The translations under genes and the position numbers were made by a program. Positions 9,152 to 16,909 of a DNA stretch of 43,369 bases are shown here, one piece after another. Numbering within the stretch: the stretch's first letter is position 1; every line of letters begins with the position of its first letter. The stretch covers positions 1 through 43,369 of the forward strand of contig JBCCQK010000009.1 in NCBI GenBank assembly GCA_039024375.1, given 5' to 3'. The notes under the pieces are model-generated. The model had not been told where the DNA came from. It saw only the letters and a list, made by a program, of their open reading frames with translations, and made no database searches. The DNA is from JAFMDF01 sp039024375. Its GTDB lineage: Bacteria > Bacteroidota > Bacteroidia > Chitinophagales > Saprospiraceae.

Positions 9152-10213
9152 ATGCTAAAAAAAATTGGATTAACTCTTCTTGGATTTATTGCCCTCATTG
9201 CTGCCTACTTTGTGTTTTGGCCAAGCCCTATTGACCCCGTTGCGTGGGAGGCACCCAAAGCGCCAGAATTGGTGGGGACCTACGCCAAAAATGAAAAACT
9301 TTCCACCCTAGAAATAATACACCAAGGACAATGTGATAAATGTGAAGACGTGGCCATCGACTCGACGGGAAAAGTGTACGGTGGACAGCTTAATGGAGAT
9401 ATTATAGAATTTGATGGTACTAACCGCCGAGTGGTAGCAAACACGGGCGGCCGACCTTTAGGGCTGGATTTCGATGCTGTAGGACAATTAATTGTGGCGG
9501 ATGCGGGCGCAGGATTGTTATCTGTTGACCCCAAATCGGGAACTATCACCGTCCTAACGGATAGCTATGAAGGCAAAAAGATGATTTTTGTCGATGACGT
9601 GGAAGTAGCGGATGACGGGAGGATGTACTTCTCTGATGCTTCGGATAAGTTTGGTTTCTTTGACAATGCACTGGATATCTTGGAAGGAAGAGGCAATGGT
9701 TACTTATACAGCTACAATCCAACAACCAAAGCAACTACTCGCTTGATGGATGACCTGCGATTTTCCAACGGTATTGCTGTAGCGCACGACCAATCATACG
9801 TACTGGTGAACGAAACGGGAAAGTACCGAACGCATCGCTATTGGCTGAAAGGCCCCAAAGTGGGACAATCGGATATTTTTATCGACAACCTGCCCGGTTT
9901 CCCCGACGGCATTTCCCAAGGAGACAATGGTCTTTTTTGGCTGGCACTCGTCTCACCGAGAAATCAGGCATTAGACGATATTGTTCATAGCCCTTTCATG
10001 AAAAACGTGGTGGCGAAACTACCTGCTTTTCTACAGCCCGCACCGATTCACTACGGGTTTGTTTTGGGACTCGATGGTAATGGAAAAGTTGTCTATAATT
10101 TGCAAGACCCGAGTGGGAAATATTCGGAAATTACGAGCGTGCAGCAATTTGGTAAGGAACTTTTTCTGGGAACGTTGTATGAGGAAGGACTGGCGAAGTA
10201 TCGTTTGCAGTGA
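9152..10213 (+). CDS. Membrane-anchored SMP-30/strictosidine synthase-like beta-propeller protein
   Basis: 353 residues from ATG 9152; the longer frame begins with ATG at 9113 but would put 13 polar residues before the hydrophobic MLKKIGLTLLGFIALIAAYF. That segment is a signal anchor. The remainder reads as a six-bladed propeller of the strictosidine-synthase/APMAP/SMP-30 group: DGRMYFSDASDKFGF, GNGYLYSYNPTTK, LRFSNGIAVAHDQSYVLVNE, LPGFPDGISQGDNGLFWLAL and HYGFVLGLDGNGKVVYNLQD. Members act as calcium-dependent lactonases or arylesterases, but the substrate is rarely known. Conserved Asn and Asp in SNGIA and PDGIS agree with a metal site at the propeller centre. It stands alone; the next frame downstream is a gene fragment. 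Confidence 0.8.
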   Translation: MLKKIGLTLLGFIALIAAYFVFWPSPIDPVAWEAPKAPELVGTYAKNEKLSTLEIIHQGQCDKCEDVAIDSTGKVYGGQLNGDIIEFDGTNRRVVANTGGRPLGLDFDAVGQLIVADAGAGLLSVDPKSGTITVLTDSYEGKKMIFVDDVEVADDGRMYFSDASDKFGFFDNALDILEGRGNGYLYSYNPTTKATTRLMDDLRFSNGIAVAHDQSYVLVNETGKYRTHRYWLKGPKVGQSDIFIDNLPGFPDGISQGDNGLFWLALVSPRNQALDDIVHSPFMKNVVAKLPAFLQPAPIHYGFVLGLDGNGKVVYNLQDPSGKYSEITSVQQFGKELFLGTLYEEGLAKYRLQ

Positions 10214-10253
10214 AATAATGATTGGCTTCCACTTTTATAAAAAAAGACATTGA

Positions 10254-10958
10254 GTTGGACTCGAAAAATTAGCTAGTTTTAGCGACGTCGATGCGGGCAT
10301 TTTCATTATTCATCTAATCAATTTTGCCAACCAGCAAATACAGTGCGGAAAGATTATTTACGGAAAGTACGTTTTCCAATTGTACCAGCACCTAATCGAA
10401 CAAAATCGAATTACCCACAATGGGCAGATACATTATGTACAGTTTAATAACATTGTAAATTTGGGAACGTTCTTTGCGGCGAGTAGCTGGGTCAGCCAGT
10501 TTATAAACGATTTCCATAAAAAAATTCCTCAAGCAGAATTAGCGGAGGACGCCGTTAAGATTGGAAAGGCACTACTTGCTTTCAGAGCGGGTCAATACGA
10601 TGAAGTAATTTATCAATTGAACACCGTTGGTATTGGAAATCAGGACCACGCTCTTCGAGTAAAGAGTTTGTTATTGCGAACCTATTTTGAAATGGATTCA
10701 AATGGTTCCTTGTTCAAAAGCGAATGCAAGTCTTATCGACAGTACTTTAAAAATAACAGCTTATTGAAGGCAGTAAAAAGAGAAGGTCGGTTAAATTTTT
10801 TAGCTATCCTAAGAAAGATGGCCAAAACGAAAGATTGGCAGCCGCTACGGATGGAAATCGACGCTACCGACGTATTATCCAATCGCATGTGGCTACTCCA
10901 AAAGGTGATGTCCACCGCCGAATGGGAAAAGGAGATGGACATTAGGTTTGGGGTCTAG
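10254..10958 (+). pseudogene. Headless gene fragment, helical protein of unknown family
   Basis: Protein-like sequence starts immediately after an in-frame TGA (10251-10253) and runs to 10958, but there is no ATG, GTG or TTG for the first 42 codons; the first possible start is a TTG at 10380. The text upstream of that TTG (LEKLASFSDVDAGIFIIHL, NFANQQIQCGKIIYGKYVF) is plainly coding-like, so the original gene began further 5'. The kept part is all-helical in appearance, with short TPR-like pieces (GKALLAFRAGQYDEVIYQL). A 192-residue protein from TTG 10380 remains possible. I favour a decayed 3' fragment; family not recognised. Confidence 0.5.
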
Positions 10959-11179
10959 TGTTCTTAGTTTGCCTTTTCGACGGCATGGAGACGAATGTGA
11001 TGGGAGAATTTGTTGGAAATATAGATAGTACAGACCAGAAAAAACGGCAGATATGACAAAAGAATCATTGCGTTCTACGCAAATATAGCAAAATAGTTTA
11101 ATGTTTTAGAAAAAAGTGTAAAAGGAGAGCGACGTTCAATGAGAAAAAGAAAACAGCGTTTCTTACCAGTACACTTTTT

Positions 11180-11198
11180 GAAAATTCGTAGAATTTTC
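11180..11198 (+). other. Short palindrome upstream of the S41 gene
   Basis: GAAAATTC-GTA-GAATTTTC is a perfect 8-bp inverted repeat with a 3-nt spacer, 45 nt upstream of the S41 start. It could be an operator or a weak hairpin. Otherwise 10959-11242 holds nothing I recognise. Confidence 0.3.
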
Positions 11199-11242
11199 CT
11201 AGATTCGCTTTAAGCAAAGAAATCGCCAGCCAAATCGTAAAA

Positions 11243-12772
11243 ATGGACCGACTTTTCCAAAGATACTACGCCCTTTTATTATTGACGTATTGCTTCCCGT
11301 ATTGGGGAATAGCACAAGAGACAAAACCCCAAGTCTATACCCAAAAAATTCCCGTAGCCGCTCTCCATCAAGACTTAGCTATTCTACAAGAAAACCTAAA
11401 GCTGGTACACACGGGGCTGTACGCCTACAACGACGAAGCGACGCTCGACCAAGCCTTCTTATCTGTTAAAGAAGCCATTCAAGAACCCATCACTGCCCTA
11501 GATTTTTATCGACAAATGACTCCGTTATTGCCCGTTATTGCCAATGGTCATACGCAGATGAGTCCACCGAGAGCGTACGAACAAGCGGCGCCTTTGCAGG
11601 AGTCGGTACTGCCTTTTTTGACATATTGGGACAGAGATACACTGTATATCACCAAAAATTTGTCGAACGACGAAAGTATCTTGCCTCGGACGGCCATCCT
11701 TTCCATCAACGGGGAATCTACTCGGTCTATTATCGAACGGTTGATGGCGACCCAAACTAGAGATGGTTTCAATAAAACACTACCTAGAAGGAGTGTGACC
11801 AATAATTTTATTGGCTGGTACGCCCGAATGATTGGCAGTCCCGAAACGTTTGAGTTGGAGGTCATCGACCCCAAGGGGCAAGCCCAACAATTGACCGTTG
11901 CTGCTCACTACGCTGCTGAAATGAGAGCGATTTACAAAAATCGATACGGAACGCCCAAAAAGAGTTTTTGGCAAGACAAAAATATTCCAACCCTAGAATT
12001 GGCCATCGACGGGAAAATCGCTACGCTAACGATTCGCACCTTTAGCATGTCTTTTACCAAAAAGTACAAAGACCAAAAGTTTAAACCGTTTTTTAAAGAA
12101 GCCTTCGAAAAAATTGAACGGGCGGGTGTAGAACATTTGATTTTGGATTTGCGGAGCAACGGCGGCGGCGACCCCAAACCCACGGTTGCCTTATTGGCGC
12201 ACCTAATAGACGAAGAATTTACGTTTTATAAAGACATTACCGCCTTACAAAAGAAGTTGCCCAATAAGCAGTACTACGTTGACCAACCCGTCTTTTGGCA
12301 CAATACGATGCACAAAGTGGGGTTCAAAAAAAGAGGAAATAGCTACGCCGTCAAAGAAACGGGGCTTACTCGACTCTTCGGCGCAGCGGGACTGAAACCT
12401 ACCAAACCCGCCAAAACGGTCTATCAAGGTGAATTGTACGTCTTGACCAACGCCGCTTCCTTTTCGGCAACGGGCGAAACCATCGCCGTCATCAAAGACC
12501 GCAATTTGGCCACGTTCATCGGTGAAGAAGCAGGTGGCAATCCGAACCAAAACACGAGTGGAACGAGTCTGATGATGGAATTACCCAATTCTAAATGTTT
12601 GGTAGAAATGCCCTTCTGGCTCTTCGAAATGAACGTCGATTTCGAGAATACGGGCCACAGTATTATTCCCGATTATCCTGTGCGGAACACGATTGATGAT
12701 GTGTTGGCGGGGCGGGATGCGGTGATGGCGTTTACGTTGGGGTTGATTGCTGAGCAAGAAGGGAAGGAGTGA
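11243..12772 (+). CDS. S41 family (tail-specific type) serine peptidase, secreted
   Basis: 509 residues with an N-terminal signal peptide (ALLLLTYCFPYWGIAQ, cut near Gln25). The C-terminal half is an S41 peptidase core: KIATLTIRTFSMSF strand, then HLILDLRSNGGGDPKPTVAL, the family signature, then LYVLTNAASFSATGETIAVI with the likely nucleophile Ser in SFSATG, and IGEEAGGNPNQNTSG. Residues 30-230 form an N-terminal helical and cap region; a clear PDZ domain is not seen, which is common in the Bacteroidota branch. It should degrade proteins or peptides in the periplasm or outside the cell. Monocistronic by spacing. Confidence 0.87.
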   Translation: MDRLFQRYYALLLLTYCFPYWGIAQETKPQVYTQKIPVAALHQDLAILQENLKLVHTGLYAYNDEATLDQAFLSVKEAIQEPITALDFYRQMTPLLPVIANGHTQMSPPRAYEQAAPLQESVLPFLTYWDRDTLYITKNLSNDESILPRTAILSINGESTRSIIERLMATQTRDGFNKTLPRRSVTNNFIGWYARMIGSPETFELEVIDPKGQAQQLTVAAHYAAEMRAIYKNRYGTPKKSFWQDKNIPTLELAIDGKIATLTIRTFSMSFTKKYKDQKFKPFFKEAFEKIERAGVEHLILDLRSNGGGDPKPTVALLAHLIDEEFTFYKDITALQKKLPNKQYYVDQPVFWHNTMHKVGFKKRGNSYAVKETGLTRLFGAAGLKPTKPAKTVYQGELYVLTNAASFSATGETIAVIKDRNLATFIGEEAGGNPNQNTSGTSLMMELPNSKCLVEMPFWLFEMNVDFENTGHSIIPDYPVRNTIDDVLAGRDAVMAFTLGLIAEQEGKE

Positions 12773-13092
12773 TACGAGTAACTGTACAGGTTTACATGGG
12801 ATATTCTGGTATTTTTGTCGGAAAGATAATTTAGCTTATATTGCAACGCAGATGAACTAATGGAATTAATTCAATTAGTTGTACTTGTATTTGATATTTA
12901 ACCAGAATAATTTGACTGTCCAGAATAGGGAATGGAGAATATCCCTCACCTAGAGATTGATAAGAATAGAGACTTGAATTAAGAGCAAATCGACAAAGTT
13001 TTTAGTTTTTTTCCTACTTGTTAATGTTATACGTCTCTTTTCTCTACTCTCTGCTCTCGGTTCTGAATAGATAAAGGTTAACATAAAATTTG
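12773..13092. other. Intergenic stretch without a recognisable gene
   Basis: About 320 bp of AT-rich DNA before the ATPase-TPR pair. No credible frame, hairpin terminator or full TAnnTTTG box was found. The promoter for the pair should lie here but I cannot place it. Confidence 0.5.
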
Positions 13093-14451
13093 ATGATGAT
13101 TGATACTTATAAGAAGGCTCACACGTTCGAAGAGATAGATAATGCGGTTCGACTGGACATTCCCATCAATTTTGAGCACGAATTCTTTACAGATTTTTCG
13201 GACGTTCGAGGGGACTTTGAGGACAAAATGATATACCGTTCGTTGAATGTGAATCCTAGAACTTTGAAATATAATTTTCGGCAGAATAGTTATAACAAAA
13301 CACTACTTTTTCTAGCGGGCATGAGAGGGTCAGGAAAAACATCCGAACTATCCAAAATTACCTCAAAATTGAATCATGCGGAGGCGTTTTTCTGCGTGAC
13401 TTGTGATTTGGATAAGGTGGACGATGGTTTGGATAAGAACGATATGGAATACATGGACATTCTGATTTTTCAGTTGGAAAAATTAGTCCTAAAATTGAGA
13501 AAGAATAACATCATAGTTCCCAGTAGTATTCTAGAATCCATGTATAAATGGTACGAAGAACGCATCAAAGAAGTCAATAAATCCATCATTAGAGAAGGAG
13601 GGCTAGAAATTGAAGTAGAAGCAAAAACGCCTAGCTTGCTATCCTTTTTGGGCCTTTCGGCAAAACTAAAAAGTAATTTAGCGGGCAATAAAGAAAACGC
13701 TGAAAAAATACGAAGCATCTTCAAGCAAAATTTCACCATCTTTTCTCAAAAGTTTAATGAGTTTATTGAGACCGTTAACCTTGTCCTTCGCAAGCGAAAC
13801 GTAGCGAAGGAAGTGCTCTTCATCATTGATGGGTTGGAAAAAGTCGCTACGACGGAGATACGGAAGAAAATTATTGACGAAGAAAGCAATCGGATTCGGC
13901 AAATTAAAGTCAGTACTATCTTTACGCTTCCGATTGAATTATTTGCCCTAGAACCTAAGCTGCGTCAGTTCAGTACGATAGTACCTTTCCCGTTTGTGAA
14001 AATTGTAGAAAGAAGTGGACAAAAAGTAGAAAAGGCCATTGAGAAGTTCTACGAATTTGTTCTAAAAAGAGTGGATAAAAGCCTTTTTGACGAGAAAGAA
14101 ACGGTTATCAATGCTATTTGCCACAGTGGCGGGTCTCCTAGAGAATTACTTCGAATTATAGAATACGCTTACTTGTTTTCTGATAGTGAAGCAACGCAAA
14201 TCACAAAAAGTGCCCTAGCAAAAGCCATCAAAAAACTAGCTGCCGAATACTCTCGCTATATTTCTCAAAGTGAGTTAGACCAACTTAAATTGCTCAAAGA
14301 AAATAATGAAAAAGGAAAACCTACTCCCTTCGATAATGAATGGCAGAGCCTACTCGAAAAAATGACTATCCTCGAATATAATGATGGTACTTACAAACGG
14401 GTACACCCGTTAGTAGAAGCGTCTCAAATATATAAAGACTATGTTGGGTAA
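13093..14451 (+). CDS. P-loop ATPase (AAA/STAND-like) of a two-gene system
   Basis: 452 residues from ATG 13093 (a TTG sits one codon upstream, another ATG one codon downstream). Walker A is GMRGSGKT (about residues 76-83); Walker B is EVLFIIDGLE (about 240-249). A sensor-like strand STIFTLP follows, then HSGGSPRELLRIIEYAY, which resembles the sensor-2/lid helix of ORC/Cdc6- and STAND-type ATPases, and a C-terminal winged-helix-like end (LEKMTILEYNDGTYKRVHPL). A roughly 100-residue charged helical insert lies between the Walker motifs. No signal peptide; cytoplasmic. It overlaps the next gene by 11 nt, so the two products are probably made in fixed ratio and interact. Such ATPase-TPR pairs recall NLR-like switch proteins used in regulation or phage defence. 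No effector domain is recognised, so the role is inference. Confidence 0.75.
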   Translation: MMIDTYKKAHTFEEIDNAVRLDIPINFEHEFFTDFSDVRGDFEDKMIYRSLNVNPRTLKYNFRQNSYNKTLLFLAGMRGSGKTSELSKITSKLNHAEAFFCVTCDLDKVDDGLDKNDMEYMDILIFQLEKLVLKLRKNNIIVPSSILESMYKWYEERIKEVNKSIIREGGLEIEVEAKTPSLLSFLGLSAKLKSNLAGNKENAEKIRSIFKQNFTIFSQKFNEFIETVNLVLRKRNVAKEVLFIIDGLEKVATTEIRKKIIDEESNRIRQIKVSTIFTLPIELFALEPKLRQFSTIVPFPFVKIVERSGQKVEKAIEKFYEFVLKRVDKSLFDEKETVINAICHSGGSPRELLRIIEYAYLFSDSEATQITKSALAKAIKKLAAEYSRYISQSELDQLKLLKENNEKGKPTPFDNEWQSLLEKMTILEYNDGTYKRVHPLVEASQIYKDYVG

Positions 14452-16363
14452 TTATGCGGAGGAATTTACGCTGCTGAAAAAATTGCTGAAAAAAGAAGGC
14501 TTCCGCTTTGTGGTCGTTCGTTTCAACGATTATTCGGTTGTGAAGCGATTGCAAGCAGATATTCAACAGCTATTTCCCCATCGGCCCATTTTGAATTTTA
14601 ATGTGGGAAGGACAGATTTTCAAACCATTTTTCAATCTTATATCCAGTTAAACAATGGTATTGTCTATCTCGAAAACTTCGAATACCTTCTATCAGATAA
14701 TTTTACTATAGTTGTCGAAGATAAAGTAAAAAGCCCTAAAGCATCTATAACGGCAGGTCTAAACTTACGTCGAGATAGATTGGCTCAACAAGAGAACGCT
14801 TTAATCATTTTTATTTATGCTGCTCCCGATGGGAAAGATATGCGGCAATTAATGGAAAAGATGCCCGATTTGTGGTCTTTGCGCTCTTTGGTTTTGGATA
14901 TTGAAGTGATAAAAGAGAGAAATGTAGGAACAACTAGAGAAATAAAAGGCGCTTTTGGGGACAACCAAAATTTTCCCAAAGGACAATCTAAAAATAATAA
15001 ACAAGAGATACATCGGCTCGAACAATCACTATTAGACCTTGATGAGTCAGAACAGAAGCTTCGGTTAACTATTTTAAAACAATTAGTTACTTTATACACT
15101 AATAACTACGATTATGATAATGCTTTGACAAAATTATATTCAACTCTTTCTATTCAGCAAAATGTAGGCGACCGCCAAGGAGAAGGCGAGACGTTGGATA
15201 GTATTTTTCAAATTTATTACATTCAGGGGGAGTATGAAACGGCCTTAGGCTATTTGAAGGATTCCTTAAAGATTCAACAAGAAATAGGCGACCGTAAAGG
15301 GGAAGGCGCAACCCTCAATAATATTTCCCTAATATATGATGCCAAAGGGGAGTATGAAACAGCCTTAGGCTATTTAACCGATTCCTTAAAGATTCAACAA
15401 GAAGTAGGCGACCGTAAGGGGGAAGGCGCAACCCTCAATAATCTTTCCCTAATTCATAAAGTCCGAGGAGACTATGAAACGGCCTTGGGGTATTTGCAAA
15501 GCTCCTTAAAGATAGCACAAGAAATAGGCGACCGTCACGGAGAAGGGGCTACTCTCAATAATCTTGCAACAACTGCACTTGCCAAAGGGGACTATGAAAC
15601 GGCCTTAAGGTACTTACAAGATTCCTTAAAGATAACGCAAGAAATTGGCAACCGTACAGGGGAAAGCGCTACATTGAATAATATTTCCCAAATATATGAT
15701 GCTAAAGAGGAGTATGAAACAGCCTTAGGGTACTTACAAGACTCTTTAATGGTAAGCCAAGAAATTGGCGACCGTAAGGGGGAAGGAATTACGCTGAATA
15801 ATATTGCCCAAATTCATAAAGTCCGAAGGAACTATGATACAGCTTTGGACTACTTAAAGGGTTCCTTAAAGATAACGCAAGAAATTGGAGACCGTAAGAG
15901 TGAAGGTACCACGCTGAACAATATTTCCCAGATATATGATGCTAAAGGGGATTATGAAACGGCCTCAGGCTATTTGCAAGACTCTTTAAAGATAAGCCAG
16001 GAAATTGGCGACCGCAAAGGGGAAAGTGTTACATTAAACAACTTAGCACAAATTGCTAAAGAAAAAAGAGACATTGAAAAGGCAATGCGTTATTGGGTTA
16101 TGGATTTGCAGATTTGTCAAGAAATTGGAGATATACATGGCATGGCTATTTCGCTTGGAAATATTGGAACAGTATTTTTTGAACAAGAAGATTTCAAAAC
16201 TGCTGCGCCCTACTTTCAGCAAAGCTGTCAGCTATTTGAACAGCTCGGTTTGCCCAATGTGAAGTGGCCCACGGGTTATCTTAATACTATCATCGAAAAA
16301 GTGGGCGAAGCCACTTTTGAAAAATGGTTAGAGGAAAATAGCCAATCCAATACTTCAGAATAA
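14441..16363 (+). CDS. TPR-repeat protein with degenerate NTPase-like N-terminal domain
   Basis: 640 residues; the ATG at 14441 lies inside the end of the ATPase gene. Residues 1-160 alternate strands and helices like a P-loop NTPase (FRFVVVRFND, GIVYLENFEYLL, NALIIFIYAAP) but have no GxxxxGK[ST]. The pieces LNLRRDRLA and MPDLWSLRS match a motif I associate with the NTPase part of cyanobacterial and proteobacterial NTPase-TPR proteins. Residues 185-225 are a helical linker. From residue 225 there are nine clear 40-residue TPR units plus a capping unit, each YETALGYL.DSLKI.QEIGDRKGEG.TLNN, ending near residue 624. TPRs of this type bind peptides or partner proteins; here they may be the sensor for the upstream ATPase. 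No catalytic effector is seen in either protein. Confidence 0.75.
   Translation: MLGNYAEEFTLLKKLLKKEGFRFVVVRFNDYSVVKRLQADIQQLFPHRPILNFNVGRTDFQTIFQSYIQLNNGIVYLENFEYLLSDNFTIVVEDKVKSPKASITAGLNLRRDRLAQQENALIIFIYAAPDGKDMRQLMEKMPDLWSLRSLVLDIEVIKERNVGTTREIKGAFGDNQNFPKGQSKNNKQEIHRLEQSLLDLDESEQKLRLTILKQLVTLYTNNYDYDNALTKLYSTLSIQQNVGDRQGEGETLDSIFQIYYIQGEYETALGYLKDSLKIQQEIGDRKGEGATLNNISLIYDAKGEYETALGYLTDSLKIQQEVGDRKGEGATLNNLSLIHKVRGDYETALGYLQSSLKIAQEIGDRHGEGATLNNLATTALAKGDYETALRYLQDSLKITQEIGNRTGESATLNNISQIYDAKEEYETALGYLQDSLMVSQEIGDRKGEGITLNNIAQIHKVRRNYDTALDYLKGSLKITQEIGDRKSEGTTLNNISQIYDAKGDYETASGYLQDSLKISQEIGDRKGESVTLNNLAQIAKEKRDIEKAMRYWVMDLQICQEIGDIHGMAISLGNIGTVFFEQEDFKTAAPYFQQSCQLFEQLGLPNVKWPTGYLNTIIEKVGEATFEKWLEENSQSNTSE
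15113..16312 (+). repeat. 120-bp in-frame tandem repeats coding TPR units
   Basis: Ten consecutive 120-bp units begin at 15113, 15233, 15353 and so on to 16193. The central ones are nearly identical in DNA, including silent sites (for example GAAATTGGCGACCGTAA recurs), while the last two diverge. Confidence 0.9.
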
Positions 16364-16909
16364 TCTTCTTTGTCAGTATCGGACTCACTTTGACGGTTTT
16401 CTAACAAAAACGCCCTTCCCATTTTGTCAATCCCATTAATTCCGTATATTTACAGTAATGCTATGAAAGCATTCCTTCCGTAACTACCATTCAAAGAGGA
16501 ATTGGGCTATCTACTTCCTAACTAATTTTACTACAAAGCACAAACAAGAATGTCGAGTAATGCGTCAAAACTGCGCTCGAAAAAGAACTCCATGTACTTT
16601 ATGGACTCTTCATAAGAACACGTCTGTGCACACCTTTGTAGTAAAAAATAAAATGTCAAAAGACGCTATGTCCTGCTTCTAACCTACCGTTTTCCATTAC
16701 CGTAACCACCGTTTTCCTAAAATCTTCTAACAGACAAATAGCTATGTAAGAGCAGGAGAGGGAGATTCTTTCAGAGAATCTTCATCTTTTCGTCGCAAAA
16801 GGAGAAAGATTCCCTGAAGGAATCTCCCTCCAAGGTACATTGAGAACGTCATTAGGCGACTAATCACGAATCAATACTCCAGCTAATTTGTCCTCCTTAA
16901 TTGAACGCA
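16364..16909. other. Intergenic region with dispersed-repeat copy and long hairpin
   Basis: This 546-bp gap has no gene. It holds a divergent, longer copy of the dispersed CTTTGTGG repeat (16564-16650), bracketed by an inverted TTTTACTACAAAG (16526-16538) and CTTTGTAGTAAAA (16634-16646), and a long hairpin at 16758-16830 described separately. Confidence 0.6.
16758..16830. repeat. Long imperfect hairpin (24-bp arms)
   Basis: Arms 16758-16781 and 16807-16830 are inverted copies differing at two bases; each begins or ends with GAGGGAGATTC. Each arm also holds its own small palindrome (GATTC...GAATC). The intervening bases can pair too, so the whole 73 nt can fold into one stem. It lies 80 bp before the FG-GAP gene. 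Confidence 0.6.

Noticed and set aside
11111..11178. AAAAAGTGTA ... TACACTTTTT as a regulatory inverted repeat
   Set aside because: Only 10 bp arms 50 bp apart in AT-rich DNA; not above chance.
15113..16312. Regular 120-bp repeats suggesting a CRISPR array or minisatellite
   Set aside because: Units are in frame, lack spacers and encode TPR motifs.
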